43,513 nt of DNA from assembly GCA_017628395.1 (NCBI GenBank), contig JAGBZD010000084.1:1-43513 (forward strand), read 5' to 3'. Of this stretch, positions 1-6,934 are shown piece by piece. The stretch comes from Paludibacteraceae bacterium. Lineage in GTDB: Bacteria; Bacteroidota; Bacteroidia; Bacteroidales; Paludibacteraceae. Each line of letters opens with the position of its first letter. Positions within the stretch are counted from its first letter, which is position 1. A model generated the notes under the pieces. That model made no database searches. It had not been told where the DNA came from and saw nothing but the letters and a program-made list of their open reading frames with translations. Position numbers and translations under genes: made by a program.

Positions 1-1
1 G

Positions 2-280
2 TTTCACCCTACATACCGTGGTGAAGTAATGGAGGCCACTTATCGTTTGGATTTTTTGTGTTTTTGTAGCGTAATAGTTGAATGTAAGGCAGTTAAGAAG
101 ATAACTTCGGAACATAGAGCTCAATTATTCAATTATTTGCGCTTGACACGTTCAAGAGTAGGAGTCTTAGTTAATTTTGCCAAGAGATATGTAGAAATAG
201 AACGATATTTTTATGATCCATCTACAAGCGAATTGATAACATATGATGGAAAACCATTTATTATAGAGGATGATATATAA
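2..280 (+). CDS. GxxExxY-family protein, C-terminal part (cut by window start)
   Basis: The reading frame is open from base 2, so the real start lies outside the window; the ATG at 29 is internal. The first residues read FHPTYRGEVMEATYRLDF, which carries the GEVMEATY form of the GxxExxY signature, followed by VECKAV and a C-terminal stretch with LVNFAK. This is the usual order of the GxxExxY/PDDEXK_3 family, whose members are small proteins predicted to have a restriction-endonuclease-like fold. The ECK may be the active-site E-x-K, which is inference. The cellular role of the family is unknown. Only about 92 residues are present. It is followed directly by a repeat composite, with no visible terminator. 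Confidence 0.75.
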   Translation, partial: FHPTYRGEVMEATYRLDFLCFCSVIVECKAVKKITSEHRAQLFNYLRLTRSRVGVLVNFAKRYVEIERYFYDPSTSELITYDGKPFIIEDDI

Positions 281-528
281 TCTCTAGCCGTTGGGATGTG
301 TTGTTTCCCAACGGAAGAGTTGTTAAAGTTGTAGTTAAAAATAAACAATGAAATAGTTTTACAACAACAATAACAACATAATCCAACAACATTGCGCTCG
401 TAACAACACAACGAGCGCCCAAGCAGAAAAAAGTGTAATTTAATCCCTAGCCGTTGGGATTTGTTGTTTCCCAACGGAAAAGTTGTTAAATAAAGTTGTT
501 TAAGTTGTTGTTTTAATAAAAATCTTGT
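281..528. repeat. Composite of three variable-stem hairpins upstream of fcl
   Basis: Three hairpins lie in this gap. At 288-314 CCGTTGGGA pairs with TCCCAACGG around TGTGTTGTT. At 394-418 GCGCTCGT pairs with ACGAGCGC around AACAACACA. At 451-477 CCGTTGGGA pairs with TCCCAACGG around TTTGTTGTT. Read on the minus strand, the first and third loops are AACAACACA and AACAACAAA. CAACAAC-rich arms (362-390) and GTTGTT-rich arms (482-513) flank the last two and are themselves roughly complementary. No gene is visible in the gap. Confidence 0.85.
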
Positions 529-1470
529 ATGAACAAAGAATCTAAAATATATGTCGCAGGACACCGTGGGATGGTGGGCTCTGCTATTGTGCGCGAATTG
601 CAGCGCCAAGGTTACACCAACCTCATCACTCGCACCCATGCCGAGCTTGACCTCTGCCGCCAAGAGGCGGTCGAACACTTCTTCGCCACCGAGCAACCCG
701 AGTATGTCTTCCTCGCTGCCGCCAAAGTAGGCGGCATCATCGCCAACCAAACGGCTCTCGCCGACTTCATGTACGACAACATGATCATGGAGATGAATGT
801 TATTCACTCGGCTTGGCAGAACGGCTGCAAGAAACTCCTCTTCCTTGGCTCCAGTTGTATCTACCCCCGCCTTGCGCCTCAACCCATGACCGAGAGCTGC
901 CTGCTCACCAGCGAACTGGAGAAGACCAACGAGGCATACGCCCTGGCGAAGATCTCTGGCCTCAAATACTGCGAGTACCTCAATCGCCAGTATGGCACCG
1001 ACTATATCTCCGTGATGCCAACCAACCTCTATGGTCCTAATGATAACTACCACCCTGAGCACTCGCATGTGCTACCTGCACTCATCCGCCGCTTCCACGA
1101 GGCCAAGGAGAGTGGGGCAGAACAGGTCATCTGTTGGGGCGACGGTAGTCCGCTGCGTGAGTTTCTGTATGTGGACGACTTGGCGAATCTCTGCGTGTTC
1201 CTCATGAATAACTACTCGGGCAATGAGACAGTGAACGCTGGTACAGGTAAGGAATTGACTATCAAAGCGCTGACCGAACTGGTGGCGAAAGTGGTGGGAT
1301 ATGAGGGTCGCATCGAATGGGATACGACGCGTCCCAACGGCACCCCTCGCAAGCTATTGGATGTCAGCAAGGCTACCAAACTCGGCTGGACATATACCAC
1401 CGAACTCGAAGACGGCATCCGCATGGCGTATGACGACTTCCTCCACAACCCTATGCGCGCCGAGCGATAA
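529..1470 (+). CDS. fcl: GDP-L-fucose synthase
   Basis: This NADPH-dependent epimerase/reductase converts GDP-4-keto-6-deoxy-D-mannose to GDP-L-fucose in the cytoplasm. At 313 residues it has the usual length for the family. The extended-SDR dinucleotide motif GHRGMVG is at residues 11-17, GSSCIYP begins near residue 107 (S108, C110), the catalytic Y137 and K141 lie in YALAK, and H180 occupies the position of the E. coli GDP-fucose synthase histidine. All expected catalytic residues are present. The partner GDP-mannose 4,6-dehydratase is not in the window and may lie upstream. The gene is visibly richer in G+C than the polysaccharide genes further along. A hairpin composite fills its 5' side and no clear promoter box was found. 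Confidence 0.95.
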   Translation: MNKESKIYVAGHRGMVGSAIVRELQRQGYTNLITRTHAELDLCRQEAVEHFFATEQPEYVFLAAAKVGGIIANQTALADFMYDNMIMEMNVIHSAWQNGCKKLLFLGSSCIYPRLAPQPMTESCLLTSELEKTNEAYALAKISGLKYCEYLNRQYGTDYISVMPTNLYGPNDNYHPEHSHVLPALIRRFHEAKESGAEQVICWGDGSPLREFLYVDDLANLCVFLMNNYSGNETVNAGTGKELTIKALTELVAKVVGYEGRIEWDTTRPNGTPRKLLDVSKATKLGWTYTTELEDGIRMAYDDFLHNPMRAER

Positions 1471-1490
1471 GTGAGTTCGCGGGGATGATA

Positions 1491-1806
1491 CCGCCCACGG
1501 ATCTCACAGATTGACACGGATGCACGGAATATCATCTCCTACTCGCTATGCTCGAGATATCTAAACTATCCAAACTAAAACAGAAATATGGTAACAACAA
1601 CTTAAACAACATAAATCCAACAACTTGTTGCGCGCAAAACAACACATTGCGCGCTCAAGAGAATATACCCCTGAGCCGCTGGGGTGCGTTCTTATCTCAC
1701 ATTCGTTCGAACGATTATTAGTTCCCCAGCGGAAATGTTGTTAATGTTGTTTTTAATAACCTACACTCCGTTAAATTATTGGTTTAGATTGTTTGGATTT
1801 CTGCAC
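1491..1806. repeat. Left arm of a ~315 bp inverted repeat containing two variable-stem hairpins
   Basis: This segment is a near-identical reverse complement of 8769-9085. It contains hairpin 1630-1654 (GCGCGCAA / TTGCGCGC, loop AACAACACA) and hairpin 1676-1732 (CCGCTGGGG / CCCCAGCGG), plus CAACAAC arms and the phrase TTTAGATTGTTTGGATTTC. The two arms differ mainly by a ~30 nt palindromic unit that sits at a different place in each. No coding sequence is visible. Confidence 0.85.
1691..1720. mobile_element. 30-nt palindromic mini-element inserted in a hairpin loop
   Basis: The loop of the hairpin at 1676-1732 should read TGCGTTGTT, judging from the reverse-complement copy at 8843-8869. Here it is split as TGCGTT plus 30 nt plus GTT. 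The extra unit runs from CTTATCTCAC through the palindrome CGTTCGAACG to ATTATTA. Related units are at 8987-9016 and, reversed, at 26053-26080. Confidence 0.7.
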
Positions 1807-2069
1807 AAGCGCTACAAGTAGCGCGAGTCAAAACCTTAGAAGAGTTCGAAGAGCATTACATTTCGACCATGGGGAGATAAGTTCATTAGACCGTTCCGAA
1901 GGACATCGTAAAATAGTGGTAGTGAGTAGCAGCATGCTACGATAGTGGATGGTAGATTGGGAGATGGGGAAGTTTACTTACACCATCGACCAAGATACCA
2001 TACACAGGAGATATGAGCAACATATCTCAACTACCACTAATATCCTTGAATTGACGAAAATTGTCTTAA
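1807..2069. repeat. Structured non-coding segment sharing a right end with the 4550-5146 element
   Basis: The right end reads TTGACGAAAATTGTCTTAA (2051-2069), identical to 5128-5146. Stems visible inside are GCGCTAC/GTAGCGC (1807-1822), GTAGCagcaTGCTAC near 1926-1940, GATATG/CATATC near 2010-2030, and AGTGGTAGT (about 1916-1924) with ACTACCACT (about 2030-2038), which closes over the others. A ladder hairpin (ATGGTA, TTGG, ATGG, AAGT with their complements in reverse order) lies near 1950-2004. No matching TTAAGACAATT left end is visible, so this copy may be truncated. Confidence 0.55.
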
Positions 2070-2092
2070 TATACAATCCTCGTTATTTTTGA

Positions 2093-2195
2093 ATATTTTT
2101 GTAGCGAGCGCATCGCGCAAGGAAAATAGGTATCCTTGGTTCAGTGTAGATCAGTGTAATCAGTGGGAGATTATATGTCCTGCGGAAGGATGTCC
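2093..2195. repeat. Interspersed repeat (GTATCCTTGGTTCAGTG family), reversed copy
   Basis: This is the reverse complement of repeats at 8609-8769 and 9030-9153. It shares a small GCGC-atc-GCGC hairpin (2107-2116), the phrase AAGGAAAATAGGTA and a run containing CAGTGTAATCAGTGGGAGA. No gene overlaps it. Confidence 0.75.
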
Positions 2196-2228
2196 TCAGT
2201 GGGCAATCAATGCACTAAGTTAGATAAA

Positions 2229-2326
2229 ACCCATATCCCCACCATACCTGTTATAGGTAGAGTGGGGATAATTCATAGCCTTATAACCTCATAGCCTTAT
2301 AACCTCATAGCCTTATAACCTCATCG
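2229..2326. repeat. GTGGGG hairpin followed by a 16-nt tandem repeat
   Basis: CCCCAC-cat-ACCT pairs with AGGT-aga-GTGGGG at 2237-2267, giving a bulged stem. It is followed by three copies of CATAGCCTTATAACCT at 2274-2321. The repeats abut, and run into, the 3' end of the DUF5675 gene. On the minus strand the hairpin lies about 45 nt past that gene's stop and could act as a terminator, but no strong T-run follows it. Confidence 0.7.
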
Positions 2327-3074
2327 CCTCGTCGCTCAGTTCTCTTTCTTCTCTGAGTCGCTGGGCTCGCTCAAGGGATTCGGCGATGTGTGCTTGCTGT
2401 TCATAACTGCACGCAAGATCAGCAAAAGGATACGGATCAGGGCTTTCCAATTGAATGTAAATTTCTTCATACGGATTCTGTTTAATATAGTTTAACAAAT
2501 AAGTGCGGAGTTCTTCCAGTCGCTTGCGGGAGGATAGTAACCTATCAGGCGAAGAGGCGATGAGGCTAGTTGAGGCAGCATCGCTGCCGTCCTCTAAACA
2601 AGACAGATCGCCGACCAAAATACAACCTGTGGTGTGCTCGATGGTATTGCCCGCGTGGATGCGAATACCTGTGCGAAAGCCACCACAAACAGGAGTATTA
2701 TTTTGTTCAACAACATTCCGCTCGCCAACGCCGCGAGCGGCAAGGGAGGTGTTGTCTTCTATGAGCGCGGCAGGAAGTTGATTGCCGCGCAATGGTTGTT
2801 GATGTGTGTTGTTGATGTTGTTGGAGGTACAAATGCCTGTTTGTTTTTGATAGCCAATGACATGATCAAGAATGGGCAGCACCTCCTGAAAGCGAGGGGA
2901 GAAGGTCATACGCAGGCGGTAAAAACCATCGGGGATGGCGTAGTCCATGTGTTCCAAAGTGTGCATGGAGAGTTGGTACTGGTGGAGGCCTTCCTCGGTG
3001 ATGAGGCTGTCCACATAAAGGGTGCCCGTGAGGGCGGAGCCTTGAGGTTGATTGCGGATTAAACGGATTAGCAT
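2313..3074 (-). CDS. DUF5675-family (lysin-like) protein with repeat-derived inserts
   Basis: The 253-residue product has the DUF5675 layout: an N-terminal LIRLIRNQPQG strand, a central AIPDGFY segment, then GIRIHAGN (136-143) and GCILVGD (150-156). H140 and C151 are the obvious candidate catalytic pair. The family is common in phages and integrated elements and is suspected to act on peptidoglycan, which remains inference here. The core is interrupted at about residues 83-128 by a stretch encoded by two variable-stem hairpins, and again near 157-178 by GGCGACGAGGCGA-type repeat sequence (LIASSPDRLLSS). The start is taken at the ATG at 3074; the longer frame needs a TTG. With the holin-like gene upstream it resembles a lysis cassette. 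Confidence 0.75.
   Translation of the reverse strand: MLIRLIRNQPQGSALTGTLYVDSLITEEGLHQYQLSMHTLEHMDYAIPDGFYRLRMTFSPRFQEVLPILDHVIGYQKQTGICTSNNINNTHQQPLRGNQLPAALIEDNTSLAARGVGERNVVEQNNTPVCGGFRTGIRIHAGNTIEHTTGCILVGDLSCLEDGSDAASTSLIASSPDRLLSSRKRLEELRTYLLNYIKQNPYEEIYIQLESPDPYPFADLACSYEQQAHIAESLERAQRLREERELSDEAMRL
2696..2830. repeat. Hairpin pair inside the DUF5675 coding region
   Basis: CCGCTCGC pairs with GCGAGCGG at 2718-2740 around CAACGCC. GCGCGGCA pairs with TGCCGCGC at 2765-2790 around GGAAGTTGAT. CAACAAC and GTTGTTGATGTTGTTG arms flank them. The second loop is identical to that at 5206-5231, where the stem is completely different. The reading frame stays open through the whole composite. Confidence 0.85.
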
Positions 3075-3164
3075 AAATGAAGGGTTTTTTAATAACAAAA
3101 ATTATAAACAATTAAACCAAAAATTATCCAAAATTTAACGGGGATGTGCTCTACCAAAATCATA

Positions 3165-3454
3165 AAATACATGTTGATACTTGCTATCTCCTTGCCCTAC
3201 GGGCAGAAATCTAAATAAATCTTTTTGCCACACTATAGCCACGCTTTTCTCGGTTCTCCGAAATCAATTGCAGCCGCTCCTTCGTCGAAATGGGCTTGCA
3301 AGATGAAACTCGCATGCGAGTTTGGCTTGCCGCCATTTCTCCTCTCCCCAAAAATTAGAAATTTTCGGGGACCCCGATAGGCTTCATGCGAAACTCGTGC
3401 GCTTAATCTTAAGTAAATGCGGAGAAGACAATAGGAAGTGTCAACTGATATATA
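3165..3454. mobile_element. MITE-like element, copy 1
   Basis: The left end AAATACATGTTGATACTT and right end AAGTGTCAACTGATATATA are inverted repeats of one another with some mismatches. The internal text, from CTTGCCCTACGGGCAGAAATC to the CTATAGCC region, matches 6935-7137 closely. This copy carries about 115 extra bases (3283-3396) with two hairpins, AACTCGCATGCGAGTT and CCCCAAAAATTAG/AAATTTTCGGGG. No transposase is encoded. The gap up to 3568 is AT-rich and holds nothing else recognised. Confidence 0.6.
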
Positions 3455-3568
3455 AATCCCAAAATTATAAACAATTAAACCAAAAATTATCCAAAATTAT
3501 TTATACTATTTCGCTGATATAAATTTTGAGTAATTTTGTATAATAAATTGTAATTTTTGGAGGAGTTA

Positions 3569-3754
3569 TTATTCCTTGTAGCGATATTTATAATCCATAC
3601 CTAAGAGCGCTCCACAAAAAGTCAGAATTTCTCCAAATGCAGTAAGGATGCTTGGGTGAATTTCGCCCAGTGGTTGTGCGATGAACCCGCATGCGAGCAA
3701 TGCGCACCCGAAAGCGCACATTGCTACAGATACTATGAGTTGGATTTTTCTCAT
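3569..3754 (-). CDS. Small holin-like two-helix membrane protein
   Basis: This 61-residue protein has two hydrophobic helices (about 5-27 and 35-54) and a charged tail ending YKYRYKE. The segment PLGEIHPSILTAFGEILTF is characteristic of small membrane proteins found in Bacteroides phages and integrated elements, commonly next to cell-wall hydrolase genes; I recall that family from general knowledge, not from a search. Its start is 9 nt past the stop of the upstream minus-strand gene, so the two are probably co-transcribed. A role in releasing or regulating the DUF5675 lysin is inferred from position only. Confidence 0.65.
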   Translation of the reverse strand: MRKIQLIVSVAMCAFGCALLACGFIAQPLGEIHPSILTAFGEILTFCGALLGMDYKYRYKE

Positions 3755-3763
3755 TGCGTTTTT

Positions 3764-4090
3764 TTACGCTTTCTTCCACTCTAAATTCCAGAGGAATCGG
3801 TAGAGGGTTTTGTACTCGGTTTGTGCCTTGAAAGCTGCCAAATCTTCGTTGATCTTGCTTGGGTCTTTCATGCGGGCGCGGACGGCTTGTCCTACGGTGG
3901 TGAACTTTGCCTTTTGTGTGGTTTCCTTCTCGGTGTAAGGATGGTTCTTCAGGTCGCGTTGCCCAGTGGCGGTGCAACCGCGTTGGCGTTTGCCCCAACT
4001 GCGGGTGACTGCTGTGAATTTTTCTTTTTTGCCAAAGATTTTGCCTGAGGCGTTATCCACAGGCGCAAGGTAAGTGATTGATCCAGCCAT
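3764..4090 (-). CDS. Small SIxGKL-type paralogue, copy 4
   Basis: This 108-residue protein begins MAGSITYLAPVDNASGKIFG and is basic, with no membrane segment. It shares a pattern with the products at 5385-5702, 6174-6518 and 6566-6895: a short hydrophobic start, a G-K motif, an F-x-x-R/K strand with a following GK, a proline-containing loop, a helical middle ending in DP (MKDPSKINEDLAAF), and a C-terminal L-x-x-F(L/I) helix. It is the most diverged of the four. The start at 4090 fits that pattern; the in-frame ATGs further upstream read through repeat sequence. The pattern recalls DUF6266-like Bacteroidetes proteins, but function is unknown. Confidence 0.6.
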   Translation of the reverse strand: MAGSITYLAPVDNASGKIFGKKEKFTAVTRSWGKRQRGCTATGQRDLKNHPYTEKETTQKAKFTTVGQAVRARMKDPSKINEDLAAFKAQTEYKTLYRFLWNLEWKKA

Positions 4091-4330
4091 ATCGTCGGAA
4101 TTGGCTTGTCGCAAAGAAATCGCTTGGCGATTTAAGGCGACCGCCATTCCTCCTCTTAACTCGTGCTCACAAAGCACCCCCAAAATCAGAGATTTTTCGG
4201 GGGCCCCGCTTGAAGCCCTCGTTAGTTAGCGGCTTTCGCCGCCATAGGACGGTTTCCCGCCTGTCAGGGACTTCATGGGTTTTAGAGCGAGGAGGTCCTC
4301 CATTCCGTGGAGGGGGTTAATGGTTAATAA
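4091..4330. repeat. Hairpin-bearing repeat upstream of copy 4
   Basis: This region resembles 3283-3396. Both have GGCTTG...GCCGCCATTYCTCCTC followed by a C-run/G-run hairpin: CCCCCAAAATC/GATTTTTCGGGGG at about 4177-4203 here, CCCCAAAAATT/AATTTTCGGGG there. The shared frame encloses different inner stems. No gene was found from here to 5384. The stretch 4331-4484 is AT-rich and contains only a reversed copy of a TATTTTTGTAG-type repeat (about 4378-4432). Confidence 0.55.
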
Positions 4331-4484
4331 TTTTGATTGTTTGATGAGTGAGAAGACAATGCAAAGGATATGTTTTGTTTATACAACAATACGCTGCGCT
4401 TCGCTTGCTACAAAAATATTCAAAAATAACAGGTCATTGATTAAGACTATATAAACAATGCAAGGGTTATTATTTACAACAACA

Positions 4485-4549
4485 CAAACAACATAAATCA
4501 ACAACATTCCGCTGGGGAACAACACACCCCAGCGGCAAGGGGTAGTGTT
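4485..4549. repeat. Variable-stem hairpin (left half of a split composite)
   Basis: CCGCTGGGG (4509-4517) and CCCCAGCGG (4527-4535) enclose AACAACACA. CAACAAC arms lie on the left, and CAAGGGGTAGTGTT follows on the right. The element at 4550-5146 starts directly after. Confidence 0.85.
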
Positions 4550-5146
4550 TTAAGACAATTTATGTCAATTTATCGTCAATTATTGTCAATCCATGGATAT
4601 ATTTGGTGCTGATGCCAAACTTCGTTTAGGCATCGCCAGATAAATGGCTAATCCATAAGCCGTTCAAATAGGATTTGACGGCTCCTGTCTTATCCATTTC
4701 TCTTGCTCTCATCCTTCGTCTGAGAGCCGCACCAAATAGATTTCAATGTTCGTCCCGAACTATTTTAGATGTTCTTCGAACCTTTCAATGGATTTATCTC
4801 CCTTTGGTCGAATTTACTATGTTCTCCGAACTGACTATCGGTTTTGACTCGCGATACATGTATCGCTCCTGCATCTGCCTTCGGCATCTGCGTCAAAACA
4901 CTGCCTCTGGCAGTAATGTACAAGGGATTGTTCCATGAATGATAATTCTGTGAGAGTCACTCCGTGAAAAATGATTCTGTTGAAAAACTATTTTGGTGAA
5001 GCCTATCATAGATAGGCGAGATAAAGTGGATGTTCGTGCGAATCGATGCTTGCATCAGTGAGCAACCAAACAGTCACTTTATCAGATGATGTCGCATACG
5101 ACAGCATCACCAAAATATACCCTTGCATTGACGAAAATTGTCTTAA
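4550..5146. mobile_element. 597-bp non-coding element with inverted ends and multi-branched stems
   Basis: It begins TTAAGACAATT (4550-4560) and ends AATTGTCTTAA (5136-5146). Just inside the left end are spaced TGTCAATT/CGTCAATT copies (4563-4590). The body is a dense run of short stems. One domain is closed by ATTTGGTGC/GCACCAAAT (about 4600 and 4730) and contains GATGCC...GGCATC, GCCA...TGGC, a CAAAT/ATTTG hairpin and GCTCTCA/TGAGAGC. Another is closed by ATTTTGGTGA/TCACCAAAAT (about 4990 and 5107) and contains GCCTATC/GATAGGC, GATAAAGTG/CACTTTATC and TGTCG/CGACA. The only long frame (4675-4938) reads through hairpins and is not convincing. Confidence 0.6.
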
Positions 5147-5179
5147 AAATATATCACTTTATTTTGGGATTGATATACT

Positions 5180-5285
5180 ACTTGACACTATGTGTTTCTT
5201 CTTGAGCGCCCCAGGAAGTTGATTGGGGCGCAAGTTGTTGACAAAGAAATGTTGTTATTGTTGTTGATTAACATAATTCTTGTCG
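5180..5285. repeat. Variable-stem hairpin (right half of a split composite)
   Basis: GCGCCCCA (5206-5213) and TGGGGCGC (5224-5231) enclose GGAAGTTGAT, followed by GTTGTT-rich arms to about 5270. The same loop occurs at 2773-2782 between unrelated stem sequences. At 5336-5368 a second small hairpin, GGGCTcaaaAGCCC, lies between TATTTTTGTA and GTATTTTTGT. Confidence 0.8.
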
Positions 5286-5384
5286 TTTGTGTTTGCAGTG
5301 TCAATATGTATATAGTTCCCTTATTTTTAATTATTTTTGTAGGGCTCAAAAGCCCGTATTTTTGTATCGAAACATCATCCGTTA

Positions 5385-5702
5385 TTACGCACCAGGTTTT
5401 TGATAGATCTGCGCGATGATGTACCCGCGGAGGGTGATGTACTTCTTTTGTGCTTTGAATTTCGCCTCGTAGGTGGCGCGTTGCTCTGGATCAGCGAGGA
5501 TCGTGGTTGCTTGCGCTTGGGCTGCTTTTAAGGCGTTACGCACTGCCTGTTGCGCCTCGGAGTTACCGCCATCATAAGGGTTTTTCACGCGCACACCAAT
5601 GGTGGCATTGTCTTTCTTGCGGTTGCGGAAATGAATCTCATCCGAACCAGAGAACTTCTTCTGAACAGAGTCGAAGGGAGTGGAATTCTTGATAATAGCC
5701 AT
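5385..5702 (-). CDS. Small SIxGKL-type paralogue, copy 3
   Basis: This 105-residue, basic, soluble protein begins MAIIKNSTPFDSVQKKF. It contains an FRNRKKDN strand, then a helix with ILADPEQRATYEAKFKAQ and a C-terminal ITLRGYIIAQIYQK. DPEQRATYE and the LR-x-x-I-x-AQIY ending align with the copies at 6174-6518 (NPEQ, LRDFIYAQIY) and 6566-6895 (DPTQRAAYE, LRKFLFQK), so these are diverged paralogues. Function is not known. The ATG at 5702 is preceded by an AT-rich tract with AGTTTAAAG repeats. Confidence 0.65.
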   Translation of the reverse strand: MAIIKNSTPFDSVQKKFSGSDEIHFRNRKKDNATIGVRVKNPYDGGNSEAQQAVRNALKAAQAQATTILADPEQRATYEAKFKAQKKYITLRGYIIAQIYQKPGA

Positions 5703-5991
5703 ACTGTTTTAGTTTAAAGTAGAAAGATTAAAGTTTAAAGGCTGGGATTATTGTGCACGGATAATCACAGCGATACATTTGCGTAGTGGTTACCGAAATC
5801 GAGTACAAAGGTACTACATTTTCAGGGGCTCTTGCGGGGAAATGCCACACAAGTCCGCACAACGCTGCACTAAGCCAGACTAAACCAGATAAATAGCTGT
5901 GTTTTTTTGGGAAGACAACATCAACAACTTGCGCGCAAATCAACATCCTTGCGCGCTCAAGCGAGTATCACGAATCATCTGCTGCATGGAA
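5703..5991. repeat. Intergenic stretch with one variable-stem hairpin
   Basis: The hairpin GCGCGCAA / TTGCGCGC spans 5931-5956 with loop ATCAACATCC, is preceded by CAACATCAACAAC and followed by CTCAAGCGAG. This loop is close to the reverse complement of GGAAGTTGAT seen at 2773 and 5214. The 72-codon minus-strand frame here reads through the hairpin and has no family features. Confidence 0.75.
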
Positions 5992-6171
5992 TCACATATC
6001 AATGCAGTATTTCTCGCAGAGGTACTTCACTACCACGGGGGGCAGGTACTTTGTTTTCGGTTGTACATTGTTGGCACGCAGGAACTCTCGGTCGGTCTTC
6101 AACCATCGACGGAAGGTGTCCACACTCACGCCCGCTGCACGGGCTAATTCGGATTTGGTATATGATTTCAT
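5992..6171 (-). CDS. DUF4248-family protein
   Basis: This 59-residue product begins MKSYTKSELARAAGVSVDTF and continues RRWLK, an AlpA/excisionase-like helix-turn-helix, then LPPVVVKYLCEKYCIDM. This is the standard layout and length of DUF4248 proteins, which in Bacteroidales lie beside VirE-type genes and close to capsule loci. It probably binds DNA (inferred from the helix-turn-helix). The start codon lies 2 nt past the stop of the upstream minus-strand gene, so the two are translated from one message. The context (VirE-type gene upstream, polysaccharide cluster beyond) is the usual one for the family. Confidence 0.9.
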   Translation of the reverse strand: MKSYTKSELARAAGVSVDTFRRWLKTDREFLRANNVQPKTKYLPPVVVKYLCEKYCIDM

Positions 6172-6173
6172 AG

Positions 6174-6518
6174 TTACGATTCAAAAGTAACGGATGCATA
6201 AATTTGCGCATAAATAAAATCACGAAGACGGCGATAGGATTTCTGCCACGGGTTATGCACCTGTTGTGATTCGTATGCCTGCCAAAGCAGAAAATAATGC
6301 TGTTTTTGCTCTGGGTTGCGGAGAATGGTTTGTACCATTTGATTGCATTTGCGTACGCGTTGGTAATGACGGGATTGATTGGGGGTAGGCGCATGCATCC
6401 ATGGACGCATGCGTATGCCTAATTGTTTGCCATAGCGGACGGTAAAATAAACATTATCTAACTTGTGTAACTTGCCCCGAATGGAGGCAATGGGAGGAAG
6501 GGGTTTTATAAGTGCCAT
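6174..6518 (-). CDS. Small SIxGKL-type paralogue, copy 2
   Basis: This 114-residue, strongly basic protein begins MALIKPLPPIASIRGKLHKL. The IASIRGKL motif matches IASISGKL in the copy at 6566-6895. It continues VYFTVRYGKQLGIRMRP, a helical middle with ILRNPEQKQHY, and LRDFIYAQIY near the end. It lies 47 nt downstream of copy 1 and 2 nt before DUF4248, so it sits in the middle of one minus-strand operon. No membrane or secretion signal is visible. Function is unknown. Confidence 0.7.
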   Translation of the reverse strand: MALIKPLPPIASIRGKLHKLDNVYFTVRYGKQLGIRMRPWMHAPTPNQSRHYQRVRKCNQMVQTILRNPEQKQHYFLLWQAYESQQVHNPWQKSYRRLRDFIYAQIYASVTFES

Positions 6519-6565
6519 AGATGTCTTTTTTAGGGTATGATGAGGGTATGATGGATATTGCAGAT

Positions 6566-6895
6566 TTATTGTATATTGGATGGTTTGAGTGGGAAAATTT
6601 CTGCCATTTTTTGAAAAAGAAACTTACGCAAGGTCATTTTTTGCGCACCCATCGTATTGCGTTGTAATTGCTCGTAAGCAGCACGCTGCGTAGGATCGGA
6701 CATGATGGCATTGACCAATTTGCAGATTGTGCCAAATTGCTGCTGATGATGGATTTCTTGTTTTGAGGGTTGACGAATTGTTCGTTGAGGTGCTTTCGCC
6801 ATGTAGGTTTTGCCAGATGCCGATTTGCGAAAAACGACATCACCGAGTTTACCACTGATGGAGGCAATGCCAGCCATAAAAATAACTTTTGCCAT
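6566..6895 (-). CDS. Small SIxGKL-type paralogue, copy 1
   Basis: This 109-residue basic protein begins MAKVIFMAGIASISGKLGDV and continues VFRKSASGKTYMAKAPQ, then a helix with IMSDPTQRAAYEQL and LRKFLFQKM. The SISGKLGDVVFRK-x-GKTY pattern is the clearest version of the four-member family here and recalls the start of DUF6266-like Bacteroidetes proteins; I cannot confirm that family. It is probably the first gene of the run 6895 to 5992. The VirE-type gene lies upstream across a MITE-like element and a long inverted repeat. Confidence 0.7.
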   Translation of the reverse strand: MAKVIFMAGIASISGKLGDVVFRKSASGKTYMAKAPQRTIRQPSKQEIHHQQQFGTICKLVNAIMSDPTQRAAYEQLQRNTMGAQKMTLRKFLFQKMAEIFPLKPSNIQ

Positions 6896-6934
6896 AGGAA
6901 TGATAGTTTTGATAGTTGTTTATTTTTTTGGAAC

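Noticed and set aside
281-528. Rho-independent terminators for the GxxExxY gene
   Set aside because: The hairpins belong to a dispersed family also found inside genes and lack T-runs directly after the stems.
3322-3522. A 66-codon plus-strand frame
   Set aside because: It lies within the MITE-like copy and its hairpin insertion; composition is that of non-coding repeats.
4675-4938. An 87-codon plus-strand frame as a gene
   Set aside because: It reads straight through a series of short hairpins in the 597-bp element and has no family features or start signal.
5728-5946. A 72-codon minus-strand frame
   Set aside because: It spans a repeat hairpin and AT-rich spacer, with no recognisable domain.
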